Below, piece by piece: positions 1 to 13,100 of a stretch of DNA of 64,000 nt. The notes beneath the pieces were generated by a model. That model saw nothing but the letters and a program-made list of their open reading frames with translations, was not told the DNA's origin and did not search any database. The translations under genes and the position numbers were made by a program. Positions within the stretch are counted from its first letter, which is position 1, and each line of letters begins with the position of its first letter. The stretch is from Daphnia carinata (Eukaryota > Arthropoda > Branchiopoda > Diplostraca > Daphniidae): NCBI RefSeq assembly GCF_022539665.2, contig NC_081331.1:11068638-11132637 (forward strand). The letters run 5' to 3'.

Positions 1-3000
1 GATCGGCTTCAGTAAGTGGCCGTTAGATGGCAGCCGAAGACAAGCTCTTGGACAGTCATTCGATCGTATTACCTAATGAATAATTCACGTAGTTTTAGTT
101 GCCTGCACGAACTAGACGAGTGATCCATCATGCGCACTCATTTTTGCCAGCCCTTGCTCTAAAGGAATCACCCATGACAGATCGCCCAGATCAATAAATT
201 CTATCGCTTTTAAGGTCACAGCCGGCGGCCATGTCTTTCTTGTAGCTCGACATTGACTTTGACAAGATACCGACCTATTGGATATTTCATTGCCTCAGCT
301 ATTTCTGAAGAAGGCGCGAGGCAAACAACCACTTGTTCGATAATGAGCCCGTGTGAATGCCTAGTGACGTACACAGCCGGATCAAATGATTATCTCGGCG
401 CACGAATTACGCAAGGGCCTGTTCAATTGTGCATTCTCTCATTTCTGGAATGCGAGCCTGTTTGCTTCTTTGTTTTATTTTTCTTTTAATTCCTTCAATT
501 TTTTTTTGTCCCCCTTTAAGTTAAACACGATAAAGTATTTAGCCTTCAGAGGAATTCTCGTTTGATACCCCGAGCTTAGCAGCATCTGTGTTTACTTCAA
601 TGCACTGTCTATCTTTCTTTTTTTTATACATTGACAATACGGGAGCGCAACGCACGATAACCTAAATAAAAAAAAAAACAGAAAAGTACTCGGGAAAAAT
701 CCTAGATGGCGTTATGTGTAGCAACTAACAAAATGTACTAGGAGAAAAATGATTGAGTGTCTGTGCAGATATTGAACGGTAAAAAAATCTGGCGTTCCTT
801 TTTTTGTAGAGTTCTTTCATTTTTCACCTGCAGACAGGTAAACTAACAGTTGTGGTGATTGCTCGTTCCTCCTTCCTTAAAAGACGTGTGTTTTTTTTCA
901 AGACGGCATGCCGTCACAGTAAAACTTTTACGTTAAACGACACGATGATATCAATCAACACCATCGTCATAGAAAAAAATAAAAGGAAAATATAAAGGGA
1001 AAAAAAGGGAACGTAGGCAGCGCCGTAACGATCGTGTTGAACAACATCTCCAGGTTTCGACTACGTCACAAAGTACCCGCCCCTCTCCCACCTCCTGGCC
1101 TTTGCACGAAAAATGAACGCGCCACGACCGCCGTGCTGATTGGGTCCTGCGCGTTTAAGTGCCATGACATAGCGTCTGCGCGTCCCTGGTCTCGCTTCGT
1201 GATTTTCCCTTCCTTCTTTTTCTTTTCTCTTTTTCTATTTTTTTCTTTTCATTTTTCTTTTTTTTTTTTTTTTTTTCCTTATTTTGTCTCTTTTGCTGAC
1301 GGTAAGAACTGCGAGCCGAGGCTGACAGTCTCCCAATGTTGCACCGTCTCTCTCTACGGTCGCCCTCAGCTGGTCGTCCTTTTCAAACAGAGAACTTCGA
1401 CCGGATCCCACCAGTGTGGCTTTGAGCGTGGCCAAGTGCCCAAGTCAAGGAGAGAGTCTCCACCAGTTTATTGTTTTTCTTTTTTTTCTCGGCAGTAAGC
1501 AGCAGGGTTTCATTTTTTTTCCCCATTTTACGACCTGTTTCCTTTTTTTTTTTTTTTAACGCGGCCAACTAAGCCTTCCATCAGTTTCTCGGTAACTTTC
1601 GACTAAATCAGTCGCTTTGGATCATCATTTTTCTGTTGTCCGTCACGCCACAGTTTTATTTTTGGGATCTCAGTGTGACGGGTGTGTGTGTGTTTTTTTG
1701 CGTCCCACAACAAGTTGCTAGTGTTGCCTCACCCCCACGTGATTAACAATGGAATATTTGGTGCCAATGAGACAGTGATCATTTGACTTAAACTATAAAC
1801 GCAACGAGATAGCATTAGTGCATCACCTTGAGTTTTTTTCTCGACTCACAACTAAAGGTAAGTGAATTTTGGCTCGAGGACAGAAAGAAAAACAAGTTTA
1901 ATACGTGCAGTTGGCAATGGAAAAGTTGTACGAATTTATTTATTACGCAGCCGAAAACAAGTGTGTCCAATTCTATCAGACGGCTGCACGCACAGTGAGT
2001 TTACAAAGCGGGAAACCCGCAGCCGAAATAGGAGAGAATTCTGAGCTCTCCATTTTCATTTGAGATTTGTTTACAATCAAAGACGAGCGTTGAGGAGAGA
2101 GAGAGAAGGTAGTCATCCTTGCGGAACAGAGAGCATGCACATACAATGTCTGTCTCCTCTTTCTCATTCCCGACGCGATTTTTTCTTGAGCATTGTATCT
2201 TATATTCTTTTTCGTCTAAAATATCAATGTCCGTACACGGCATCGATCCGGTTTGAAAAGAAGAAATATACATCGTTTAGTTTCGTTTTTTTTTTCAAGG
2301 CACCTGTGTGCGTTCACTCACGAATAACGAAGTACGATAGAAAAAAAAAGAAATAACACAGGACAGTCATTTTTCCGTTCATGCGTAGATTCACACTTGT
2401 TTCTTTCATTAAATATACGTCCCTCCCGAAGAGCTCGGTATAAAAATGGTGTATATAATATGTACGTGCGCTAGTTGGATTCCGAATCGGATACCGGCGC
2501 GCCATGACGTCAGTGTTGTTACCATCTGCTCGTTTGTATATATACATAATGTTTCCGCCGCTCATGGCTTGTGCCCTCTTACGCTCGGACATGGAGAAGT
2601 ACAAGGGTCACCGAAACATAAGGAGCCTCCTGGCCGTAAGGCTAAATTCGGTTGTGTAAACCGTTGCAGTTTTAGACAAGAATTTTCCAAAACAAAAAAA
2701 AAAAAGGGGAAGTGTAAATAAAGATTTTTTTTGTTTTAATGATATGTTTCGACACCTTTCACTATACTGCATCTGTATGTGGATAGAGAGTAAAGAAAGA
2801 TATATCCTGCTTGTGTTGAAACAAGATTTGTTATCCGACTAAAAAAAAATGGGATATACACGAAATCTTTTTGGCACATTATGGACAACTAATGTGTCAA
2901 CTTGTTTGGTTTCGCTGCACCTCAACGTGACATTTAAATTTTAAGCGCCTCAGGTCTCGCCAACCAAAATTATATACATTGGCTGGATGATGAATCATAT

Positions 3001-4886
3001 TTAACAAGCGTGTTGACTATAGGTCGGGACAGGTAAACAAAATGAAGCGTCCGTATTAACCTAAAAGGGTCCTTTTTTTTAGGCCAACCGGTTTTGTTTC
3101 TATTTTTGTATCGAAAAAAACGCTACGAGGAGAAATGCATCCAAATTTGTCTTTGTTTTTTTAAATTATTATTTTAATTGATGCCTGCAGGCATAGGAGC
3201 GGTACGTAGAGGTTTAAGTTGCCCAAGTCCCGATTTTCTCTTTCAACGTGACCGTTTGTATATGCATAGCCCCACGTTTCCAGTAAGAACTAAAAACAGC
3301 TGACTGCCACGCGTTTTTGCGTTTGATACATTCCAGTACAAAAACAAAATCGGCAAATCGTGAACTGAATCTCAAAATATCCCGCGGGAGTCGAAAACGT
3401 AAAAAATCCAATAAAAACAGAAATAAGTCTTACAAAAAAAAGCGAAAATAAAATAGGCATCTACATTCTGTATGAAACAAATCAATACGTGTATAGAGCT
3501 TCGATTGAAGTACGCGCCAACACGCAGATCCCTTGGGCAAAGTTTGAATTCATCAAAGACTATATAGCTTGAAAGTCTTCCGTTCAATCCGTAAATACTG
3601 GCTAATAATCTCTTCCTTTGTGACAAGGACGGAAATCAAGAAAAAAGTGATGTCAGTTGAATGTCTTTCCATCCTATCGTGAATTCTGAGCTCTTTAGCA
3701 ACGTATCGATACAAACTACGTTGGCGCAGCGTAACTCTATTGAAATACATTCGTAGGACCGAGAAAAAAAGAGAACGAAATCAGTGGGCAGCAGACAAAC
3801 AGAGGCGAACGCAAAGTCTATAGGACCCGATCGATATCAAGATGATCGTTTGCCTCTTTCTATTTTTACGTCTTCCCAAGCGTCTTATCTTATCAATCGA
3901 TATTCTAATATGCACAATGCAGACCTTTTCTGTGGCTTCCATAAGTTTTCGAAAAGTCACGCGGAATTGTAAAGGTCGCTGTACAACATTAGACGCAAGG
4001 AAGAAAAAAAAATGGACGCGCGTGCAGGATTACATTGTCGTGACAGCACGAATTGATCACGTGCCTTGTCTTTCTCACATATTTCGTTAAAATTCTTTTT
4101 TTCTGTTCTCTTTTCTTTTTACCTTTTCTCTTTACGCGACGTGTATATGGATTCGTTAAGGCAAAGTTTCCGGTAGTACGTCTTTAGTAAAGACAGTGAG
4201 GAATAATCATCACTTGACAAGGAAGAGCACTATATCCTTGCTCGCCTCATTAGGAATGAGAAATGGACCGCGAAAGGAGGGGGGAAGAGCATCACGCGTT
4301 TTTCATAATGATATGCCTTGCTGTCGGAATCATTTTTAAGGGAGGAGTGTGTGTTTTTCACCGGTGTCTCTTATGTGTATCTAAGGCGGAGAAAACGAAA
4401 AAATATTCTTGCTGCTCTCCAATTATTAAAAGACAGTCAGGCACTCGTCATGTCTATGAATTTCCAAGGAGCAGAAAAAGGGAGGACAGGTCGATTTGAA
4501 AAAATTACGCAACGCTGGGAAATCACGAACTGCCGTTTGTTTGCTTCCATTTTTTTTTTCTAAAATCTATTTTCGGAGCACGGTTCAATAAAGATATGGA
4601 GTTGAAGAAAGAACGAGAAACAAACTGCGCATAATAAAAATAAAAAAAGGTGGCAAGATAATTTTCATGTCGTGACCGAAATAGCTTTTGATTACACAAG
4701 TAACAATGAGGATATGAAGTAATAACTCGATATAGAACAGCTAGTAGCAGGTTGCACAGATTAGTTGCGAGGTGCTTGTTGCTTTTTTAAAAAATGACCG
4801 TTGAACTTGTACATTAATAATCTTGTTTCTATTTCGTACATTTTCCAGTAGAGTCTTTGACACTGGCCGTGACGGTAGGCAACATC
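1..4886. other. Gene-poor region upstream of the first HR97 gene
   Basis: No open frame here resembles a known protein; the longest, 154 codons at 1034-1498, is dominated by phenylalanine from T runs. An acceptor-like site (pyrimidine tract then CAG) ends at 4848, just before the HR97 coding exon, so at least one upstream 5' UTR exon probably lies in this stretch or beyond its left edge. Which donor it pairs with cannot be told from sequence alone. The only promoter-like cluster I noticed is at about 2439-2514. Confidence 0.6.
2439..2514 (+). promoter_or_regulatory. Candidate core promoter: TATA box, CRE palindrome, initiator
   Basis: A TATAAAAA box at 2439-2446 is followed by a perfect CRE-type palindrome TGACGTCA at 2505-2512, which overlaps an arthropod-like initiator TCAGT at 2510-2514. 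The spacing from TATA box to initiator (about 70 bp) is longer than the usual 30 bp, so the two may not work together. It could drive a 5' UTR exon of the HR97 gene that codes from 4887. Such short motifs occur by chance in AT-rich DNA. Confidence 0.2.
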
Positions 4887-7178
4887 ATGGATCCATTGAA
4901 CAGCATCGGCATGAGCGGCATCGATCCGTCTTCCCAGCTACCTACCTATCAGAATTACAGCGTCACTTCTAACCTACTCCTACACGGTGGCGTTCATCCA
5001 GCGGTCAAATTAGAGAATGGCCCTTCAACTGTTCCAGTTCATCCGGTCATACCCCCAAGTGGAAGAGGCGGCGTGGTCAAGTACTGCGGTGTGTGTGGCG
5101 ACATCGCCAAGAGTTATCATTTCGGCGGACTGTCATGCGACTCGTGCAAGGCTTTCTTCCGTCGTTCCATCCAGAACGATAACTACGTACATTTCCAATG
5201 CTGGCACCGTGGTCAGTGTGTCATCTCTCTATCCAATCGTAAGAGCTGTCAGTATTGCCGGATGAAGAGATGCTTCGCAATCGGGATGGAAAAGAGTTGG
5301 GTCATGACCGAAGAAGAACGCAAAGCTTTAATGAAAGCTCGAGCTGAGAAGAAACTCAGCAAACAATTAGCGGCTTCAGCAACGTCGACGACGACCGGTG
5401 GCAAATCGATCTACAACTATTCCTCGGATGATGGCGGTTCAACGACGAGTGGCAGCGACTACGAGCCGCAGATCGAACGGATGATAGATTTCCTGGCTCC
5501 GGTTGAAATCAAGGAAATCGAATCGATCGTCACGAAATACATGCACGCCTACCAACACGTTCCTTATCGCACCGAGCTGCGCTTCTTCGACAACGACCGG
5601 CCCGGAGTTCAAGTCATGGAGGTAATGAATTCTACAACATCATTTGGTCTGATTCATGGTTTTAAAATATTGGTGGAAAAAAATTAGATGTTTGGGACTC
5701 TGATACGTCGGTTCGCCTTCTATGCCCGTCTGATGGCCGATTTTTCCAGCTTACCATTCCCAGATCAGAGCTGCCTTTTGAAGGGTGGCGTCTTGGAGAT
5801 GTGCGTGCTGAGAGGCGCTCTAGTCTACGACCCATTGAAGAATCGCTGGCCCAACGCCAACATGTCCATGTACAAAGACGCGCCAGTCCTCAAGCTGGAC
5901 AACATCGGTCACATGACGTCCAACCGCATCTTCCAGATGCACATGGAATTCATCAACTGCATCCAACAGATGGGCGTCGACGAGCCGACCATCATGTTAC
6001 TTATCTTGATTGTTTTGTTCACGCCCGAAAGGGCCGGCCTCATCCGGACCAAATGGATCGAGAAATACCAGGCCTACTACACGTCGCTACTGGAACGTTA
6101 CATGAGCTGGCGCTTCGGCACCCATCGATCGAAATTCATGTTCGGTAAACTGTTAACGAAACTGAGCGATCTGCGAGAATTGAGCGACACACATAACCGT
6201 CACAATCTACAGTTAGGTAAGAACCGCGTTCAATCGTTACCCTGTTATGTAATATATGCAATTGAAAAAAAAAACGTGAACGAACAATTTCTTTTAGGAA
6301 ATGATGAGATTTCGTCCATACAACATCAGCTGCAGCATTTGAAGATCAACCCTTATCCCGAATGTAAAGTGATACCGGAAGATGTGGGTGTACCTGTCAT
6401 GGCAGCTGCCGATCCTTCCATCCCTGTTCAGTCTAGTTTCCCAGTAACCGACGCCGCTCAATCCTATTATGCTCCGACGTCCGACGGTGCACTTCCTAGA
6501 ACGTACACTAGCGGCTGCAGTACAGAACGGGATGCCTCTGGAAGCAGTTACCTACCTCATCATCAGTTCCCACCGGTTCAACCTCAGCAACATCATTACC
6601 CACCACCGTATCCTAGTGGCGCTGCCCAATCGAACGAACCGTACATTAATCGACAGTCATCGAGTTTATCGTCCTCATCTTATCCTTCCTCATCTTGTTG
6701 CTTAGAAGGTAACACTGGCACACCGGCAGGCCAACAAGACCCTTATCGAGCTTACCAACAACACCAACCACAACAACCACAACAACAACCGCCTCAAATG
6801 GCCAATATGGCATTACAGTTTATGCAAGCCATTCAACAATCAGTTAATCAGGTAGTGAATGTTCCCGATTTCGGTTTCGATTGGGTCAAACCCGATTACC
6901 AGTTCGACCCGATGGTCGATGATGAAATATTAGACGTGCTCGATGCCAAGGCGTCGACGCATCAGAACTATTGCATTTCATCTGTCGAAGATCCGTCTTC
7001 GCCTGATTCGAAATCGAGTAGCAGCAGTTGCGGGAGTAGCTACAGCGAATTAAATCGAGCCGATGTTGTGGCCCTGGTGGACGAACAAGCATCAGCTGAT
7101 GTGACTCTAACCCAGCGGACCATGGAAGAATTGTACGAAGCGCTGGAAGAATATTCAGAACTTTATGACGGCCATTGA
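4887..7178 (+). CDS. HR97: HR97-type nuclear receptor (NR1L group), paralogue 1
   Basis: Nuclear transcription factor of the NR1J/NR1L side of the receptor family; the HR97 group is known from Daphnia. Coding exons are 4887-5621, 5688-6216 and 6298-7178, giving 714 residues. The DNA-binding domain spans about residues 66-133: two C4 zinc fingers starting at KYCGVCGD, P-box DSCKA inside CDSCKAFFRR, and the second finger ending CQYCRMKRCF. The ligand-binding domain runs from about 205 to 430, with the family signature around LPFPDQSCLLKGG. A long Q/P/S-rich C-terminal extension follows, ending in a conserved acidic block ELYEALEEY. The start chosen is the first ATG (MDPLNS); the frame is open back to an acceptor at 4848, so an upstream coding exon is possible. 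The 81-bp second intron has no in-frame stop. The P-box differs from the ESCKA of HR96. I cannot say which named paralogue (a, b or g) this is. Confidence 0.9.
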
Positions 7179-10100
7179 TGCCCACCCCCACCCTTTTATT
7201 TATTTTTTATTATTATCCTTTTTTTATAACAAAGAAAAAAGATTTAAAAAAAAAAGAAGAAACAGTAGCTCATTATGGTTATTATTTCTGGTTATGTTTT
7301 TGTGTTTTTTCTTACGAAACCTTATGACCAGTGTATATTGTATTTTCCCTGCAGTTCAAAACGAGGTTCAGTAGCTATGTAAGCATTTATCTTTTTTGAA
7401 AAAGAAATTTTTAACTGGACCACCGAGTTGTTGCCCAAACATTTATCACTACCCTTTATGCTGTAATCACCTCACGTACCTGCTCCTTCCACTTTAATTG
7501 TAACCTTCACTGAAATGCAGGATAGCTGCAAAGTGCGATGCATCTGATACGTCAAGGGACTCGAACGAAATGAAGAACAATGTTTCGATGGGATCACATT
7601 TATAATTGTCTTAAATGATTTCTTTAGGGCGATGAACGTAATAGAGTAAACACAATCGTTTCCCTATTTAATATTATGATTAGTTGTTGTTACATTTGAA
7701 AAAAATGTTATCACTATCAATACAATCAGTTGGGGATGGATTGTTGTCGGCATGTTTTCTAAAAATTCCGTTTAATGGTAAACGACATTACACCGTTAAA
7801 CAGTTGAGCTAAGAGAACGGTATACGTATGATGTTATACCATCCTTTGTAAACCCAGAATATTATGCGTTTTTTGTTGTTATTAGATAATACAACGTTGT
7901 CCCAAATGACGAAGTTAACCACACACTATCTGAGTACTACTTAGACTTTGTTCGTGTCTAAAGTTTCAACAACAAAAAAGAACGTGAGATAAAAAAAGAA
8001 ATAAATACACGAAATGATGTTTAGAACGTTCCGTCATCTCTGACGTTCAACCATTAGGGAAACATTTTGAAAAAAGAGTGAGGAGGAGGAAAAATCAATC
8101 CACGTATCAATACAGAGGATACATGAGACGTGTGCAATCAAACTGCCATGCGAAGTGCAATTTTTGATGACCTCTCTTCAACAGAACAGCGAGCTATGCA
8201 TTTTGATGTTGTTTCTCGTTTGATACATTCTACTTGGCTCATCTGTTTAGCCGATATGACACAATCATGGACATCAAGTAAGTTTCAAGTGAGTTCGAAT
8301 GATAAGACAACTGAAAGCAAACAGGGCTGACGCCAACATGTGTTCTTCGACCTACGACCCTTAAGCATACGCCATTTTGCAGCCGTTTCATTCAGATGCA
8401 TCCTTATAAACGCGTGAACTCCAGATGTCGTGCAACCTAATCAATGATATTCGTTAAAGGTCAGTCAAAACAAACGCAAAAAGAAAACGCGCCGAGTCCT
8501 TATTCTAAGTCGATTACACAAATGTTGAGCCCTGCCCGGGATTCTATTCTTTATGCAGTCTACATAGTACTTTTTGGGGAAGGTATTAATCGTAACTTGA
8601 TTAGCGTATAGTCCATAATACAGCTCACGAATTCGTTGTAGACGAACCGGAATAGTCGTACAGGAAAAAAAAGTATGCAGAGAGCAACTTATTCTTCATT
8701 AATATTAGAATTTATACAACAATTAGCCAGCATTCTCATCATCGCCAATGATGAAAGGATATATTAGAAACGAACGATATACCAGGCACGGTGACATGTT
8801 ATGGAAAGGCCATTTAAAAAAAAGAAATTCTAATAACTGTGGATGATGAACAACTTTATGTGCCGACTGCAGCCAAAGTGTATCCATTTTAAGTCGGTGT
8901 GATGAGCCGGAGTAGTCAGACGGTCCGACCATTTTATTCTTTGAAATTTCGATTTCATGATGTGTAATACTTGAACGATATTTTCACGTTTTGATGAATA
9001 GTTAAACGCTCAATTCAGGTAACGTGACGTAATAATATTACGTAGATATAGATCCGCCCGATTAAACACCAATCGGCTGGACAGAAAACTCCACTTGTAC
9101 ACAATACCCTCAGAGTAATTTCGAAAACGTATTTCTATAGTCGGCCATATGGTGTATGTATTTAGTTCTATTTCCGAGCCACTACACACTTACGGATAAA
9201 AAAACAAGCCTTAATTTTTCAAGGTCTCAAAAATTCACTTCGTTTTTTTTTGTCTCCTTCCCATAAAGAACAGCATGAGGCTGTCCGAGAATTGTCTGTT
9301 TTTTTTTTTTCACAAATTTCCTCTTTTTCCACCCTTTTTTTCTTTCCTTAAAGAGTTAAGACCCAATAAAAACGACGGCCTCAAGGTGTTCATGTTTCCC
9401 ACCTGACATATTTTCAAACTACCGTATCTGTACATGACAAAAAAATCGGAACGTACTCGACAACCCCTTTAAAATGCTTGGTACCATTAGGTGTATTTTT
9501 TATATAACTATTAACTCTGTGCTGTGATCGGTTTCTAAAGGTATGGCCATCAGGTGGTCACTTTACAATCCGACTCGAACCTTGTTTTAAAACTCTGCGA
9601 TGAGTCGAAGGGGTGGTGGGATTGTGGCAGTGAATGTGTTCCTTTGTTTAAAAGGTTGAAGAGGAAAATTACGCTTTTCCCGAGGAAAGTAATAGTTTTC
9701 TGTTTTCTCATTACGATGTTTTATCGATTGATTAATAAGGGAAACGACGCGTATATCCGAAGATGTCACTCTTTGTTCCGTTTCGACCAACAGTCTTTTT
9801 CTTTTATATCACACTGCAATCGCAGATGGATTTTTGCATTTTGCGCTTGTTTCAAATGTATAAGTCCAGGAAACGTCGATCACGTTTTACCTATCCACAT
9901 ACGGCAGCAAAGGATTTCAACGAAAGAAATTGTGAAAAATAAAAAATGTCTGGCGATATTAGTGAAACGCAGTGCTGACATCTAATTGGAATATTGATTT
10001 GTTCCCGGGTGGGTGGAGAAAAAGGTGGGCTGGATATATTTCATGCGCGTGCATACGTCGCTCAACAATTTTCTAGTCGCTTAAAAAAATGTCTTCTGAT

Positions 10101-13100
10101 TTCGGTAGGTCTACAGTTAAATTCAAAGACATAGTTCTAGAATGCACAGTGGTTATGTATCATGAATTTCGATTCAAAGAATCTTTGTTGAATAAGGAAG
10201 ACGATTCGCTATATAAAAAAAGAACTCGGTTGTCTTTGGAGAGCATTGTCTACAAGAACGTTTCTAATGAAAAATACTTGAAAAGGAGCAATAAATAAAG
10301 CACTCGTTTAAAAAATGGGAAATAGCCAGTGAACGACTTCATCATTACCTGTTAAATTCCTTTCCTCCGTTTTTCTTTATCTTATCACGAACGAGAAAAC
10401 AAAACAAAAAATTGGGGAAATTTATTCTTTAGCCATCGTTGGCACATTGTTTGATTGTAATATGGAACAGCAAAAAGATTTTTAAAAAAATGACGATACA
10501 AAAGATTCTTTTTTCTTATCTCGAAATCCCAAATTTAAAAAGATACAAAATGTATAAAGATAAGGCGGTTGTTCTATTTTTAGAACACAACACCTGCGCT
10601 AGACTAAACCTTGTGCCAAGACAAATACGTTCACTCGCTAGAGTGAACATGGCATTTTCAAAAATAACAGACTGTCGAATCATTGTCGTTTGTTCTTTTT
10701 TTACCCATTTCTTTACAGCTTTTTTCTAGGCGCTATTCAAAATAGTGCTGAGTGGTTCGGATTTTTTTTTTTAATGTATTTTTTTTTTAATTCGTGAAAA
10801 CTGCTGATGTTGGACCATGACTATTGGATTGCTCTTCACGGGAAAACGAAAACCCTTTCTGGAACAACAAAAGACATTTATACAGGCAGCTAAAAATAGC
10901 TTTATGCGCAGTTGCCAATATCATTTGCTCAATTCGTTTTCTAGCAATGCATTTAAAGATGATAAATGACTAGAGTAATTTGTCACTGAGAGATAGTAGC
11001 GTTGTCATAGCAAATGACGACATAACGCGCAAAGACTGATCCTGACTAAAGTAGGGATGGATCAATGAGACGAATTGTCCTTCATTCCCATTTTTCTTCG
11101 TTGCGGGAGTTCAGCTCAAAGTAAAGACTAGAAAAAGGCACACGTCAATGTTTTCTCAGGCGAAAAAAGGGCCGACTAGGAAGTCTTATTGTGTATGGGA
11201 ATTTTTTTCCAGCCGTCAGGTGCCACGGCTGGCTGTCCAAGGACGGGCATTTGAGAAATAACACGCGTTCGCTCCCGCTTTTCTGTGTAAACAGCACCTC
11301 TCGATTATATGCGTGCGCGTAGTATACATATTTATCCAATACGTATATATATATACGCATCTTGGCCTCTAAACTATACGGTTCTCTATTTATTTTCATA
11401 TTGTGCGTTCTTGTTTGTTGCGGGTTTTTTTGTGAAGGAGGCCTTTTTCTGATCAGTATACTACTCCAACATTTTCTATAGAATTTTACGGTAAACAAAC
11501 TGTTGGGCTATTTGATAATAAATATACAGCTATTCGCAAAATCTTTTATAGCATTGTATCAATAGAGTTTTTAACCAAAAAAAAAATGGAGCGCATGTGC
11601 TGGATTTCGAGTCAACACAGATGCATTGACACGCACATTGACGTAAATAGAATTAGATTATTATATATAATTTTTTTTTTGACGTAGACGTCTTTCCGTA
11701 TTACTTTTGGGTTAGCCATCCGCGCATTATTGGCTTTTGATGAGACCAGTTTTTTTTTTTCGTGTTTTTTCGTTTTGTAGTTTAGATCTATAGACGAAGG
11801 TATACATTGGGTAGGGTACACATAGACTAGCTCCTACTTCTAGAAATCCAATTCTCCATCGAAATGATGTTCTCGAGTATATATAAAGGCTTCGCAAACG
11901 TGAATGGCTTCGGCATGGCGGTGAGCTTTTTCTTTTTTGAAAGAAAAAGGAAAATCCTGTCTTTTTTTTGCTAACTGCTAGTACCTACTGGCACTACTGT
12001 GTTGCGCGTGGTGTGTACAGACGTACCTTTACGAATGGCCGATCAAAGCTTCTGGCGTCCCATTTTCCAATCTCATTACAGACATGGTAAGGGCGCCTGT
12101 ACAGATGGAGTGGCCTATACAACAGCCATCGAAACATGCCATCATCAATCTTATTAGTTTCCTACCAAAGGTTTCCGTCTATTTGTAAATATTGTTTGTA
12201 GTCAATACTTGTATCAACACTTTTTATAAAATCAGCTTCGCTTTTGATCATTTTCACGCGTTTGATGTGTCGATGAATTCAAGTCGCTCGGGAAAAGATT
12301 TTGTTTGCGCATGGGACCTTTTTATTTTCTAAACCAAGCGCAGTAGAAAATTGTTTCCCACTTAATGTTCACTACCAGAGTACTACTTCTAGCTTAGGTT
12401 TATTTTAATAGGTTTTAGCCAGATTTCGCATCAATTCTTGTAGAATCACAAAAAATTACTTACCTATTGGTTAGCGATTATTTATATTTCTGTTTTAAAT
12501 TTCATATATCAAATTTCTATGCCAAATATCAGAAAATTCATGGGCGGGCCCGGTTTCGAATCCCGCCACAGTCTACTTTTTCCCCTCAAACATTTCCTAC
12601 ACTGTATTTTTTCGATAGGACCCTCATTAGGGAAAGTTACAGTTTTGAATGAGTGTATCACAGATGTCCCAGTACATTGATGCGTAGGCACCAACACGTA
12701 TGAGTAGGAACTTCCCCACGTAAAGGTTTCGGAAGAAACTCCACGTACGAGTAGGAAAATCCTTTTTTTTTCTTTCTAAATACAAATGCAACATTTTACA
12801 GGTCATAGTTTACTCATTAGGAACGCTCTAAATAGCAGATAAGACAAATAAGAATGGGGAAAGTATAAAAAGATAACAGTACCAAAATTATGTTTTAAAA
12901 GGTGAACGCTCTTTCTGAAGGAAATATTCGACACATTTTTTCTAAACATGTTAGTTTATGACGCAGATGCATTTTTAAAATGAATTGGTTTTTATTTATT
13001 TTTAAAACACAAAAATTCCAAATGCCAATAATTCAGAAACTGTTGGTGTTTTTCTCATTTGGCTGCAACACCCTCAAGATTTTTAGTTCTCGTTATTTGA

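Noticed and set aside
1034-1498. 154-codon open frame on the plus strand
   Set aside because: Half of it is phenylalanine from T runs; no domain and no splice or promoter context. Taken as chance.
2591-2635. Possible first coding exon (MEKYKGHRN..) ending at a GTAAGG donor
   Set aside because: Its phase does not fit the HR97 exon acceptor at 4848 (would give an immediate TAG), and no other partner exon was found.
6886-7191. 101-codon minus-strand frame opposite the HR97 tail
   Set aside because: Shadow of the coding strand.
11145-11498. 117-codon minus-strand frame
   Set aside because: No domain, no conserved motif, AT-driven composition.
11985-12185. Stop-free stretch containing a donor-like ATG|GTAAGG, possible small exon
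   Set aside because: No start codon upstream, no recognisable protein, and no partner exons.
12541-12575. tRNA T-arm-like string (GGTTTCGAATCCCGCC)
   Set aside because: Has an extra base in the B box and no D-arm, anticodon arm or A box at the right distance; at most a SINE remnant.
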